From the NCBI GenBank assembly GCA_015064625.1, contig SVRW01000004.1, forward strand, positions 37,861 through 101,860: a stretch of DNA of 64,000 nt, read 5' to 3'. Under the pieces are notes generated by a model, which searched no databases, was not told the DNA's origin, and saw nothing but the letters and a program-made list of their open reading frames with translations. Shown here in pieces: positions 54,815-64,000 of the stretch (position 1 is the first letter of the stretch; every line of letters begins with the position of its first letter). The DNA comes from Oscillospiraceae bacterium (GTDB taxonomy: Bacteria > Bacillota > Clostridia > Oscillospirales > CAG-382). The position numbers were made by a program, and so were the translations under genes.

Positions 54815-55924
54815 ATGAAAAAAGTTTTACTTGTCGCAACTGTCCAAAGTCATATTTGTCAATTTCACAAACCGTTAATGAAACTTCTTTGCGAAAACGG
54901 ATACGAGGTTCACGTTGCGGCAAGGAACAATCTTGCTGAAAAAAACGGATTAAAAATGGAATATGCAAGCAAGGTTTTTGATATTCAATTTAAACGCTCC
55001 CCTTTTCATCCCGGAAATTTATCCGCATATAAGGAATTTTCTAAAATCCTTAAAGATAATACATATGAGATAATCCATTGCAATACCCCAGTTGGCGGGA
55101 TAATAGCAAGAATTGCGGGAAATAAATACCGTAAAAAAGGGACTAAGGTTTTTTACACAGCTCACGGATTTCATTTCTATAATGGTGCACCAAAGAATAA
55201 TTGGATGATATACTACCCAATTGAAAAATTCATGGCTCATTTTACGGACAAGCTCATAACAATTACAGGCGAAGATACTGAACTTGCAATAAAAAAATTC
55301 AAATGTGACGTCTTCCATCTCCATGGAGTTGGAGCAAGTACTTCACGTTTTTTTCCTATTACTACCGAAGAACAAGAAAAGCAAAAAGAAGAGCTTGGTA
55401 TTTCAGGGAAAATTATACTTAACGTAGGTGAACTCCTCCCAAACAAAAACCAAAAAACAGCAGTAAAAGCTATGAAAAAGGTTTTAGAAAAGTATCCTGA
55501 TGCAACCCTATTGATTGCCGGAAACGGCAGTGAAAAAGAAAATCTTGAAAATCTTATAAAAGCCGAAAAGCTTGAAGAAAACGTAAAGCTCTTGGGATAT
55601 ACAAGAGAAGTAAATAAGTATATGCAAGTGTGCGACTTTCTTGTAGCTTGCAGTTACCGTGAAGGTCTTCCACTCAACTTAATGGAAGCCATGCTTTGCG
55701 GAAAACCAGTTGTCGCTTCAACAAACCGTGGTCACAGAGAGCTTGTTAAAGAAGGAGTAAACGGATATCTGTATACACCAGATAATGATACCGAACTCGC
55801 TGAAAAAATATGCGAATGTCTTCAATCTCAAAGAAGTATTGATGAAATTATCAATTCTGTTCAGCCTTTTACGGATACAAACGTCATAAACGAGCTTAAA
55901 TTACTTTATAATTTGGAGAATTAA
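54815..55924 (+). CDS. Glycosyltransferase family 4
   Basis: 369 residues of GT-B fold. YTAHGFHFYNGAPKNNWMIYYPIEKFMAHFTDKLITI near 110, NVGELLPNKNQKTAVKAM near 207 and EGLPLNLMEAMLCGKPVVAS near 284 carry the retaining GT4 glutamates. EpsD/EpsF-like enzymes add a sugar to a lipid-linked intermediate at the inner membrane face. It lies 24 bp after the synthetase-like gene, with GAGG before the ATG. Confidence 0.9.
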   Translation: MKKVLLVATVQSHICQFHKPLMKLLCENGYEVHVAARNNLAEKNGLKMEYASKVFDIQFKRSPFHPGNLSAYKEFSKILKDNTYEIIHCNTPVGGIIARIAGNKYRKKGTKVFYTAHGFHFYNGAPKNNWMIYYPIEKFMAHFTDKLITITGEDTELAIKKFKCDVFHLHGVGASTSRFFPITTEEQEKQKEELGISGKIILNVGELLPNKNQKTAVKAMKKVLEKYPDATLLIAGNGSEKENLENLIKAEKLEENVKLLGYTREVNKYMQVCDFLVACSYREGLPLNLMEAMLCGKPVVASTNRGHRELVKEGVNGYLYTPDNDTELAEKICECLQSQRSIDEIINSVQPFTDTNVINELKLLYNLEN

Positions 55925-55925
55925 A

Positions 55926-56975
55926 ATGAACAAAGAGCCATTAGTAAGCGTAATTGTGCCTGTATACAACGTTGAGAAATATTTAAAAGAATGTGTAGAA
56001 AGTGTATTGAATCAAACATATTCCAATTTTGAACTTATATTGGTTAACGACGGTTCAACCGATACCAGTCCCACTATTTGCGATACTTACAAAGCAAAAG
56101 ATGCAAGAGTAAAAGTAATTCACAAAGAAAACAGTGGTGTATCTGACTCAAGAAAAGCAGGTGTAAACGCTTCTATCGGACAATACATTTTGTTTATCGA
56201 TAGCGACGATTGGATAGATTTGAACACATTAGAGATATGTTTGAACGAGATACACAAAAACCCCGATATCGAATGTGTTATGTTTTCATATGTAAAAGAA
56301 TTACCCGATAACTCAGTAACCATGAACATTTTAGACAACACCGTATATTTAACTGATAAAGATGCTGAATATAATGTTTATCGCAGATTGTTCGGACTTT
56401 TTGGAGAAGAGTTATCCCATCCCGAAAGGATGGAAAACATAGTTCCATGTTGTGGAAAATTATACAAATCAGAGTTTGCAAAAAAAGGAAAATATTACGA
56501 TATTAAAACAATTGGCTCTTGTGAAGACGGTTTGTTTAATATGTATGCGTTGTTTGGTTGTAAAAAAATATTATATTTAGACAAACCATTATACCATTAT
56601 AGAAAACTCACAACTTCAATAACATCATCTTATCGTCCTGATTTTGTTAAACAATGGGGAAATTTGTTCAAAATTATGGAAGAAATAATAAACGAAAAAA
56701 ATCTTGATGAAACATACAGAGAAGCGCTTGAAAATCGTATCGCTCTCAGTATAACAGCAATCGGGCTAAATGAACTTATGAATCCGTCCCACGGAATCAT
56801 TGATCATATAAATGAAATAAAGGTTTATTTAAAGCAAGAAAAATATCATAATGCAGTAAAAAAGCTAAAAATACAGAGTATGCCTCTTCCCTGGAAACTG
56901 CTTATGTTAAGTTGCAAAATTAAATGTGCTACGGCGGTATATCTTGCTATTGTGGCAATTAAAAAGTTAAAATGA
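55926..56975 (+). CDS. Glycosyltransferase family 2
   Basis: 349 residues. VSVIVPVYNVEKYLKECVESVLNQTYSNFELILVNDGSTDTS is at the start and IDSDDW near 95 is the DXD metal site. It lies one base after the GT4 stop, so it is coupled. It transfers a sugar to the growing polysaccharide; donor and acceptor are unknown. Confidence 0.92.
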   Translation: MNKEPLVSVIVPVYNVEKYLKECVESVLNQTYSNFELILVNDGSTDTSPTICDTYKAKDARVKVIHKENSGVSDSRKAGVNASIGQYILFIDSDDWIDLNTLEICLNEIHKNPDIECVMFSYVKELPDNSVTMNILDNTVYLTDKDAEYNVYRRLFGLFGEELSHPERMENIVPCCGKLYKSEFAKKGKYYDIKTIGSCEDGLFNMYALFGCKKILYLDKPLYHYRKLTTSITSSYRPDFVKQWGNLFKIMEEIINEKNLDETYREALENRIALSITAIGLNELMNPSHGIIDHINEIKVYLKQEKYHNAVKKLKIQSMPLPWKLLMLSCKIKCATAVYLAIVAIKKLK

Positions 56976-56993
56976 TATAAGGAGATAATCAAA

Positions 56994-58016
56994 ATGCCTT
57001 TTTTAAGCGTAATCATCCCAATTTACAATGTGGAAAAGTATTTACATCAATGTATAGATAGCGTCTTAAATCAAAAATTAGAAAACATTGAAATAATACT
57101 AGTAGATGACGGCTCACCAGACACCTGCCCTGCTATTTGCGATGAATACGCAAACAAACATAAAGAAGTTCGTGTTATTCATAAAAAGAATGGTGGCTTA
57201 TCAAGTGCAAGAAACGCTGGTATAGAGGTTGCAAAAGGTGAATACTTAATTTTCATGGATAGCGACGATTGGTGGAATCCCAAAGTATCTGTCAAAGACA
57301 TGTTACTTAAAGTCAAAGACAATTCCGATGTTGAAATGTTTCTGTTCACTTCATACGATTATATTGAAGGCCAAGGGTTTTTCAAGAGAAATGAACATAA
57401 TAATTTGAAAAACATCAGAACAGATGCGGTTGAAAATTATTATCAGGACTTGATAAACAACGGAAACTTGGAAGTATCTGCCTGCACCAAAATTTTGAAG
57501 AAAAATTTTATAATAAACAATAACCTATATTTTAAAGATGGCTTATTAAGCGAAGACAATCATTGGATGATAAAACTTTTAAGAAAACTTCAGCATGTAA
57601 GTGTTATAGACGAACCACTTTATATTTGCAGAACAGACAGACAAGACTCTATAACTCATACCATAAAAAAGAAAAATATTTCTGATCTTTTGACAATCGT
57701 CAGAGAAACCATAAAATACTTCCACAGCGAAAATTCAAACGTCAAAATAAAAAATCTTGAAATGTGTTATGGCTCATATTTGTGGTTTTCTGCATTAGGA
57801 CTTAGTGCGATGATCCCTAAAAACGAAAAAAAAGATTTAAAAAATCTTTTTAATTCCACCAAAGAAGTTTGCTCTTATAGCAATTCTAAAAAAACAAAAA
57901 TTTGCAACTTCTTTTTGAAAACTGCCGGATTTAATATTACAACAATGATTTTAGGATATTATTTAAAACTAAAGGGTAAGTATACATTAAACAGAACGGC
58001 TCTTAACTATGATTAA
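56994..58016 (+). CDS. Glycosyltransferase family 2
   Basis: 340 residues, FLSVIIPIYNVEKYLHQCIDSVLNQKL at the start and MDSDDWW near 83. A C-terminal region with basic residues may contact the membrane. The start follows AAGGAG. It is another inverting GT2 of the same cluster; its acceptor is unknown. Confidence 0.92.
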   Translation: MPFLSVIIPIYNVEKYLHQCIDSVLNQKLENIEIILVDDGSPDTCPAICDEYANKHKEVRVIHKKNGGLSSARNAGIEVAKGEYLIFMDSDDWWNPKVSVKDMLLKVKDNSDVEMFLFTSYDYIEGQGFFKRNEHNNLKNIRTDAVENYYQDLINNGNLEVSACTKILKKNFIINNNLYFKDGLLSEDNHWMIKLLRKLQHVSVIDEPLYICRTDRQDSITHTIKKKNISDLLTIVRETIKYFHSENSNVKIKNLEMCYGSYLWFSALGLSAMIPKNEKKDLKNLFNSTKEVCSYSNSKKTKICNFFLKTAGFNITTMILGYYLKLKGKYTLNRTALNYD

Positions 58017-58030
58017 AGGATATTCAACAT

Positions 58031-58921
58031 ATGAAAAAAACTTTAACTATTTTTACCCCTACATATAACAGAGCATACTGCTTGGAAAACGGGTATAAAG
58101 CGCTGTGCAGACAAACATTAAAAGATTTTGTTTGGATAGTTGTTGATGATGGGTCAACAGATAACACAAGAGCATTGGTTCAGTCATGGATAGACGAATG
58201 TACGGATTTTGAAATCAAATACATATACAAGGAAAATGGTGGTATGTATACTGGCTACAACAAAGCAATCGAATTAGCAGACACAGAATTATGTGTATGT
58301 GTTGACAGTGATGACTATCTGACCGATAATGCTGTAGAAATAATTGTTGAGAAATGGAAAAAAGAAGGGTCTGATGAATATGCAGGAATTGTAGGTCTGG
58401 ATTGTTTAGAAAACGGAACGGTAATTGGCGATTTATTTCCAGAACAAAAAAGTATTAACCTTATAGATTTACTTTTTGATAAATATCCGCTCAAGAATGG
58501 TGACAGAAAGAACGTAGTTCGTACGGAATTATATAAAAAACATTGCCCCATGGAAGAATTCCCTGGAGAAAAAGACTTTAACCCCCATTTTCTACACTTA
58601 AAAATCAGTTTAGATTATGATTTTTTAATATTGAATGAAAAACTGTGTGTTGTAGAATACCAACCTGAAGGAATGTCAAATACTATTTTCAAACAATATT
58701 TAAGAAGCCCAAAAAGCTTTCGCAAAATGAGACTTTTAGATATGACACTCCCTGGAATCCCATTCAAATATTTAATAAAAACACTCATCCACTACACATC
58801 TTCGTGTATTATATCAAAAGAACCATGCGTATCCGCATCTCCGCGAAAATTCCTTACAGTTTTAATGTGGCCATTGGGATTAATGCTAACGTTTTACATA
58901 AAAATATACAATAAAAAATAG
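58031..58921 (+). CDS. Glycosyltransferase family 2
   Basis: 296 residues, LTIFTPTYNRAYCLENGYKALCRQTLKDF at the start and CVDSDDYLTDNAVEI near 90. NGTVIGDLFPEQKSINLIDLL near 135 is shared with the truncated copy at 59811-60327. GEKDFNPHFLHL is near 182. The start follows AAAGGA. It is the last intact gene before the pseudogene stretch. Confidence 0.9.
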   Translation: MKKTLTIFTPTYNRAYCLENGYKALCRQTLKDFVWIVVDDGSTDNTRALVQSWIDECTDFEIKYIYKENGGMYTGYNKAIELADTELCVCVDSDDYLTDNAVEIIVEKWKKEGSDEYAGIVGLDCLENGTVIGDLFPEQKSINLIDLLFDKYPLKNGDRKNVVRTELYKKHCPMEEFPGEKDFNPHFLHLKISLDYDFLILNEKLCVVEYQPEGMSNTIFKQYLRSPKSFRKMRLLDMTLPGIPFKYLIKTLIHYTSSCIISKEPCVSASPRKFLTVLMWPLGLMLTFYIKIYNKK

Positions 58922-58962
58922 TAAAAACTAAAACAATTTTATAATTTCAAGGAGACGTTCTG

Positions 58963-59827
58963 ATGAAAGCCGCAATAATAACATTAAATGGTTTAGATAA
59001 TCTTTGGAAACAGATTGCAAAATTATGCAGTTCAGTACTTTTTAAAAAAGTATGGTTGTGATTCTTCCTCTATTATTTACTTTCCTTCCATAGATAATGA
59101 AAGCACAATCAATAGAATAAAGATATTTATAAATGGATGTCTTTAAAAAATTGGCATATTAGATTCTAATTTATATTTAAAACACATCAAAAAAAGCAAC
59201 AGAATGTTATTATGTAAACGTTTCAACAAAAAATACATCGTACAAACAAAAAAATATTTCTTTAAGAAAAACAAAATGAAAAATTATCAAAATGATTTTG
59301 ATTATTTTTGTGTCGGTAGCGATCAAATTTGGAACCCAGGCGTTGTTCAAAATAATGATTTTTTCTTTCTAAATTTTGCTCCACCCGAAAAAACATTTTC
59401 CTTTGCTGCAAGCATGGGCACCACTTACATTCCAGAACAATACAAAAACACATATATGACAGGTTTATCAAAAATTGGTTTTTTATCCGTTCGTGAAAAC
59501 GACGTAAAAGAATTCATCCAAAAACTAATTAACAGAAATTCTACTGTTTTACTTGATCCTACGTTACTCATAGATAAAAGTGAATAGTGCTTGATACAAA
59601 AAAAGCCTGATTTTGAATTGCCTGAAAAATATATAGCAACGTATTTTTTAAGTTCTACAACTCCTTCTCAAGATGAATACATTTCTAAATACGCAGAACA
59701 GAACAATTTAAAAATTATAAATATGAACAAGGAATATTACGACAAAGTTGGACCTTCTGAATTTGTTTATCTTATAGCAAATGCTGATTTTGTATTCACA
59801 GATTCTTTTCACGGAACGGCATTGTAA
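58963..59827 (+). pseudogene. Polysaccharide pyruvyl transferase, broken
   Basis: A proper AAGGAG and ATG (58963) open a frame MKAAIITLNGLDN. A +1 shift at about 59000 then breaks it: the FGNRLQNYAVQYFLKKYGCD typical of the family continues in another frame. A further frame change with stop lies near 59145, and an amber codon at 59585-59587 stands where family members have Trp (LIDKS-E-stop). Between them FCVGSDQIWNP is recognisable. The gene ends at FTDSFHGTA, joined to a glycosyltransferase remnant. It is a dead pyruvyl transferase, which added ketal-linked pyruvate to polysaccharide. Confidence 0.88.
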
Positions 59828-60327
59828 TTGGTGATCCATTACCCGACCAAAAAACAATAAACCTTATAGATTTATTAGTCGGAAAATATCCTATAAACAA
59901 TGGTGACAGAACAAACGTAATCAGAACAGAACTATATAAAAAATACGCACCAATGAAAAGTTTTCCCGGTGAGAAGAATTTCAACCCACATTATATGCAC
60001 TTGCAAATCAGTGAAGAATTTGATTTTTTGGTCTTAAATGAAAATCTTAGATTTGTTGAATATCAAACGGGAGGAATGAGTGACTCCATATTAAAACAAT
60101 ATAAAAATAGTCCTAACAGCTTTGCAGAAATAAGAAAGTTGTATTTGAGCTTTCCAAACACTTCTTGTAAATTCAAATTTAGACATTCAATACATTTGGT
60201 TTCAAGCTGCTTTTTAGCTGGGAATATTTAGCGTTCAATAAAAGAATCTCCTCGGAAATTTTATTCAGTATTAGCTTTACCATTGGGCATTCTTTTATCT
60301 ATATATATTATTTTTAAAACGAAATAA
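59811..60327 (+). pseudogene. Truncated glycosyltransferase family 2 copy, fused to the pyruvyl transferase remnant
   Basis: From 59824 the frame IGDPLPDQKTINLIDLLVGKYPINNGDR and GEKNFNPHYMHLQIS matches residues about 135-296 of the GT2 gene at 58031. An in-frame TAG lies at 60229-60231 and homology continues to TAA at 60325-60327. The N-terminal catalytic half is missing. The junction shares ACGGAACGG with the parent at 58413-58421. Confidence 0.85.
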
Positions 60328-60375
60328 TTTTTTCAGACATCAAATACTTCTATAAATGAGGTTGTTTTCAAGGAA

Positions 60376-61629
60376 ATGAAAAATACACACGCAACTCTTT
60401 CAAATAAAGACAAGCTTATAGCAAATAGAAAAATTCGTGAAAAAGGTGCAAACTGCGCATACACCCCTTTGAATTATGACAAAATGAAGGCTATATGGAT
60501 TTCTCAGTTTGACTTCAGGGCTGTATACTGCATGGGTAACAAGCAGAGAGACAGAAAGAGCTACAAGGAGCTTCTTTGCACAGCTCTTGACAATATTGTA
60601 GCACTGGGCTTCAACACAGTAATCGTCCAGATGCGTCCTAACGCAGACAGTTTTTATCCCTCAGAGTATTATCCATGGTCTCATTTCATCAATGGTGAAT
60701 ACGGGAAATTTGCCAAATATGATCCGATTAAGATATTCATCGATGAGGCTCACAAAAGAAAATTAAGCTTTCAAGCATGGATAAATCCAATGCGTGGAAT
60801 GCCTGTAGATGATGCTGAAAAGCTTGACCCCGCCTACCCTATGGCTCGTTGGATCAAGGATAAAAATTGTCAAAGATATTTATTTATAGGTGATTATGCA
60901 AACAAAAAAGCGTATTATCTCAACGTTTATTATGAAGAAGTCCGTAACCTTATTATAAATGGTGCAGCGGAGATAGTAAGATATTACAACGTCGACGGCG
61001 TTCATATGGATGACTATTTTTATCCTGGCAATGACGAAGCTATGGATGATTTAGAATTTGCAGAAGAAAAAGCAAAAAATCCTGAATATACCCTCGAAGA
61101 AATGAGATATGAAAGCTTATCGAAACTTGTTTCAGGGATTTACACTGCAGTCAAAGCGGAAAACAAAAACGTTCTATACGGTATTGCCCCTGCAGGAAAT
61201 CTCACCAACGTAAGAAAGAATTACTATGCAGACGTTGATACCTGGTGCGGAACACCTGGATATATTGATTATATTATGCCTCAGATTTATTGGGGATTTG
61301 AGCATCCCATCTGTCCCTTTGCAGAAACCTATCAGCTTTGGGCAGACCTATGCTGTAACGACGTTAAATATATGGTAGGTCTGACCTATGCAAACGCTAT
61401 TTACGGATATGATGGAACCCCTTACGAAGAATTCAAAAAAAACAAAGCCGTTTACAGAAAGACTTTTGAATATTTGAATTCACAAAAATCCTTTGAAGGC
61501 TTTTCCGTTTTCTGCTATCAATATTTCTACGATGCAGTAACGAATATGGCTAACGTTAAAACAGCAGAAGAATTAGTCAACGCAATTCCTGCAATGGCTA
61601 AAATTCAAAGCAAAAAAATAAAGTATTAA
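60376..61629 (+). CDS. GHL10/DUF187 glycosyl-hydrolase-like protein, no signal peptide
   Basis: 417 residues. AIWISQFDFRAVYCMGNKQRDRK, NTVIVQMRPNADSFYPSEYYPWSH, DGVHMDDYFYPG near 208 (candidate catalytic Asp pair) and DYIMPQIYWGFEHP near 293 are hallmarks of the family 10-like (GHL10) hydrolases. The N-terminus is polar (MKNTHATLSNKDK) without an export signal, unlike its tandem paralogue. Only a weak site (AAGGAA adjoining the ATG) precedes it, so the true 5' end may have been lost when the upstream pseudogenes formed. Confidence 0.78.
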   Translation: MKNTHATLSNKDKLIANRKIREKGANCAYTPLNYDKMKAIWISQFDFRAVYCMGNKQRDRKSYKELLCTALDNIVALGFNTVIVQMRPNADSFYPSEYYPWSHFINGEYGKFAKYDPIKIFIDEAHKRKLSFQAWINPMRGMPVDDAEKLDPAYPMARWIKDKNCQRYLFIGDYANKKAYYLNVYYEEVRNLIINGAAEIVRYYNVDGVHMDDYFYPGNDEAMDDLEFAEEKAKNPEYTLEEMRYESLSKLVSGIYTAVKAENKNVLYGIAPAGNLTNVRKNYYADVDTWCGTPGYIDYIMPQIYWGFEHPICPFAETYQLWADLCCNDVKYMVGLTYANAIYGYDGTPYEEFKKNKAVYRKTFEYLNSQKSFEGFSVFCYQYFYDAVTNMANVKTAEELVNAIPAMAKIQSKKIKY

Positions 61630-61651
61630 CCATCGGAGGCATCACCCAAAA

Positions 61652-63079
61652 ATGAAAAAAAGAATAATTTCACTTTTTCTTTCAGCCCTTATGATGACTT
61701 CATTGTGTGCTTGTAGCGATAAAGACATATCAAGTAAGGAAGAATCTTTGGAAAATTCGATAGCTGATAACTCGTCATCAGTTTCAGAAGAAGTTTCCGA
61801 AGAAATTTCAACTGAAGTTGTTGAACCCTCAAAAAACTACACAGCATTGTCAAAAATTGATTCGGTTCTTGCAGAACGAGGAGTATTATCCAAAGGCGCA
61901 AACAAGGACTATAAACCTTTGAACTATGATAAAATGAAAGCAATGTGGATTTCTCAATTTGACTTTGAGAAGATTTATTTTACAGGCGAAAAGCAACGTT
62001 CTGAAGGAAGCTTCAAGAAATCCGTGAGTTCAGTGTTGGACAAGATAAAATCCCTTGGATTTAACACTGTTATAGTTCAGATTCGTCCAAATGCAGACAG
62101 CTTTTATCCTTCTGAATACTATCCTTGGTCGCATTTTATCAACGGTAAATACGGAGAATTTGCTAAATATGACCCATTGAAGATTTTTATCGATGAAGCT
62201 CACAAGAGAAATTTGAGCTTTCAAGCATGGTTCAACCCCATGAGAGGGATGTCCGTTGAAAATGCAAAATTGATAGACTCTTCCTACCCTATGGCAAAAT
62301 GGCTCAAAAGCCCTAAGTATAAAAGATATCTTTTCGTAGGCGATTATGTTGGAGCTCCTACTTACTATCTTAACGTTTATTACGAAGAAGTTCGTCAGTT
62401 GATTATTGATGGTGTTGCTGAAATCGTACGTTATTACGATGTTGACGGGGTTCATATGGATGACTATTTCTATCCTGGAAACGATTTAGAAATGGACGAC
62501 AAGGAATTCGAAAAAGAAAAGGCAAAAGATCCAACTATGACCTTAAAAAAAATGCGCAACGAAAGCCTCAACAAATTAGTTTCAGGAATATATAAAGCCG
62601 TTAAGGAAGAAAATCCAAACGTCCTTTACGGAATATCGCCCGCAGGAAACATAAACAACGTAAGGAATTCTCATTACGCAGATGTTGACACTTGGTGCGG
62701 ACAGACGGGATATATCGATTATATTATGCCTCAGATTTATTGGGGTTTCAATCATTCAATCTGTCCCTTCGCGGAAACATATCAACTCTGGGCATCTCTT
62801 TGCTGTGACGACGTTAAATTCATGGTAGGCTTAACATTTGCAAATGCAATTCGTGGCTACAATGGTGAGATGTATCAGGAATTCATCGAAAACAAAGATG
62901 TATATAAAAGAACGTATGAATATATGAACGCTCAGAAATCCTTTGACGGCTTTGCCATTTTCTGTTATCAGTATTTCTATGATCCTGTGACAGGAAAACC
63001 AAGGGTTGAAACTGCAGAAGAACTTGCAAATTCTCTCCCAGCTATTAAAGCAATTAAGAGCAAAAAAATTAAATATTAA
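61652..63079 (+). CDS. GHL10/DUF187 glycosyl-hydrolase-like lipoprotein
   Basis: 475 residues. The lipoprotein signal ends LCAC with Cys21, followed by a Ser/Glu-rich stalk. The domain at about 85-470 closely matches the preceding gene (NADSFYPSEYYPWSHFING, DGVHMDDYFYPGND, DYIMPQIYWGF). It is probably a surface glycosidase or polysaccharide-binding enzyme; the substrate is unknown. The start follows GGAGG. The tandem arrangement shows recent duplication. Confidence 0.85.
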   Translation: MKKRIISLFLSALMMTSLCACSDKDISSKEESLENSIADNSSSVSEEVSEEISTEVVEPSKNYTALSKIDSVLAERGVLSKGANKDYKPLNYDKMKAMWISQFDFEKIYFTGEKQRSEGSFKKSVSSVLDKIKSLGFNTVIVQIRPNADSFYPSEYYPWSHFINGKYGEFAKYDPLKIFIDEAHKRNLSFQAWFNPMRGMSVENAKLIDSSYPMAKWLKSPKYKRYLFVGDYVGAPTYYLNVYYEEVRQLIIDGVAEIVRYYDVDGVHMDDYFYPGNDLEMDDKEFEKEKAKDPTMTLKKMRNESLNKLVSGIYKAVKEENPNVLYGISPAGNINNVRNSHYADVDTWCGQTGYIDYIMPQIYWGFNHSICPFAETYQLWASLCCDDVKFMVGLTFANAIRGYNGEMYQEFIENKDVYKRTYEYMNAQKSFDGFAIFCYQYFYDPVTGKPRVETAEELANSLPAIKAIKSKKIKY

Positions 63080-63163
63080 CCATTTGCTTGAATATATAAT
63101 CTCGACTGTTATTTATATTCTTTAAGAGTTTATTATATCGTAAAATGAGTTAACCTTTTATTT

Positions 63164-63201
63164 AAAAGGAATGCAAAAATGTAATTTTGTATTCCTTTTT
63201 T
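63164..63201 (+). terminator. Terminator after the GHL10 lipoprotein gene
   Basis: AAAAGGAAT and ATTCCTTTTTT pair around a CAAAA/TTTTG inner stem, followed by T6. Confidence 0.82.
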
Positions 63202-63206
63202 CACAC

Positions 63207-63244
63207 AAAAAACGTCCCAAGGAATAATCCTTGAGACGTTTTTT
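63207..63244. terminator. Bidirectional terminator before the dockerin gene end
   Basis: AAAAAACGTC (63207-63216) and GACGTTTTTT (63235-63244) with an inner AAGG/CCTT. T-runs lie on both strands. Confidence 0.88.
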
Positions 63245-63256
63245 CATATGTATTGA

Positions 63257-64000
63257 TTATTTATGAAGATTGAGAGTACCCAAGAAGTGCTTTTTGATTT
63301 GGAGAAAATCGGTTGAACTAATTTCTCCGTCGACCTCTACATCAGCAGCTACAAAGTACACTCCTTCAATAGTATATTTTTTGAGGAACATAGCTTTTAT
63401 TCTCAAATAGTCTGTAGAATCTATTATTCCGTTACCGTCAACATCACCTAAAAGTATTCCTTGGTATTTGTTTCCGTATTCTTCCGTAATAATGCATCCT
63501 GTACCAACATATTCATTGGCATCCATGGAATTTCCGTTTGCATCGGTTACTGTTACGGTAATATCCTTTTGAGCAAATGCATTAACAATATCTGCCACTG
63601 TTGTTTTCTCGTCGATGTTAGGCATATATCCTGTTTCAACATCAAGATAGAACTCATCATCAGGGCCAAAGCAAGCACAATAATATGTGTACTTAGCAGT
63701 ATATACTGCATTACCTGTTACTTTTACAATTTCTTTATCCCAATGTGAGAATGTGTAACCGTAGATTTTGTCATTTGCTTTTGTAGGATTAGAAGGAGCT
63801 GTTACAGTGTCGCCATAGTGATATGTTTTTGTACTTATAACCGTTCCGTCTTCATTTACGAATTTAACATTGTAGTTAATATACTCGGAAGTATATTTTG
63901 CGGTATACGTTGCGTTACCAGTTACTTTACCAACTGTCTTATCCCAGCCTGCAAACGTATATGTGTATGTTTTGTCAGCAGCCTTTGTGGGGTTAGCAGG
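63257..64000 (-). CDS. Dockerin-bearing surface protein with InlB-type repeats, partial
   Basis: 247 residues in an unbroken frame reaching the right edge of the window; the N-terminus lies beyond. Two repeats of the Listeria-Bacteroides (InlB B-repeat) kind, TYTFAGWDKTVGKVTGNATYTAKY and FSHWDKEIVKVTGNAVYTAKY, precede a type I dockerin at about 175-247. Its calcium loops are DVDGNGIIDSTD and DVEVDGEISSTD. A dockerin implies attachment to a cohesin scaffold, but no cohesin is in this window. An ATG at 63625 is internal. Confidence 0.85.
   Translation of the reverse strand, partial: PANPTKAADKTYTYTFAGWDKTVGKVTGNATYTAKYTSEYINYNVKFVNEDGTVISTKTYHYGDTVTAPSNPTKANDKIYGYTFSHWDKEIVKVTGNAVYTAKYTYYCACFGPDDEFYLDVETGYMPNIDEKTTVADIVNAFAQKDITVTVTDANGNSMDANEYVGTGCIITEEYGNKYQGILLGDVDGNGIIDSTDYLRIKAMFLKKYTIEGVYFVAADVEVDGEISSTDFLQIKKHFLGTLNLHK

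Overview
This is a window from a low-GC, Gram-positive, anaerobic Clostridia genome, most like uncultured gut or rumen Oscillospirales/Christensenellales-type bacteria. The signs are the rplU-prp-rpmA-obgE order with an L27 that keeps the Firmicutes N-terminal cleavage motif, a T-box upstream of aspS-gatCAB, a CIRCE-like site before groES, rubrerythrin, a dockerin protein, many lipoproteins, strong AGGAGG ribosome sites, and TTGACA-17-TATAAT promoters. It is chromosomal. I see no phage, transposase, CRISPR array or plasmid functions.

Layout. 1-10400 (+): two tandem phosphodiester-glycosidase-like genes (the first cut by the window edge), an amidohydrolase, rpmB, then rubrerythrin and an acetyltransferase on the minus strand, and a large substrate-binding lipoprotein followed by a YfhO-type membrane protein and an HPr-kinase-like protein. 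10434-18101: translation and ribosome housekeeping (prfA, S1-domain protein, aconitase-family hydratase, obgE, rpmA, prp, rplU, uridine phosphorylase). 18243-26395: a strikingly cysteine-rich repeat protein divergent from a YgiQ-family radical SAM gene, an oxidoreductase, an OppA-like lipoprotein, a Fur-family regulator behind a tandem 23-bp repeat, and a GH2 enzyme. 26547-31545: groES-groEL, an RNA methyltransferase, an Mrp ATPase and small membrane proteins. 31754: tRNA-Leu(CAA). 32001-36170: an acetyltransferase, an (alpha/alpha)6 glycosidase, and a secreted anchored protein. 36274-42985: a T-box-led operon aspS-gatC-gatA-gatB-cotH.

43282-49146 carries unrecognised membrane and lipoproteins, a large beta-propeller-like lipoprotein and a membrane-bound tyrosine phosphatase. 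49317-60327 is a surface polysaccharide locus. A WbpO/WbpP-like dehydrogenase and epimerase pair is divergent from glnA, an asparagine-synthetase-like ligase, four glycosyltransferases and a decayed pyruvyl-transferase/glycosyltransferase chimera. 60376-63079 holds two tandem GHL10/DUF187 glycosidase-like genes. The right edge holds a dockerin protein on the minus strand.

The most unusual items are four. (1) The GatA of the aspS-gatCAB operon is short and appears to lack two of the three amidase catalytic residues, while GatB, GatC and a probably non-discriminating AspRS are intact. (2) A protein of about 254 residues with about 48 cysteines is built on a 12-residue repeat whose 36-bp DNA unit is also open on the opposite strand. 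(3) Glutamine synthetase sits directly before a Cys-less asparagine-synthetase-like ligase in a polysaccharide operon, opposite a uronic acid pathway. (4) A pseudogene was formed by joining two polysaccharide genes at a 9-bp shared sequence.
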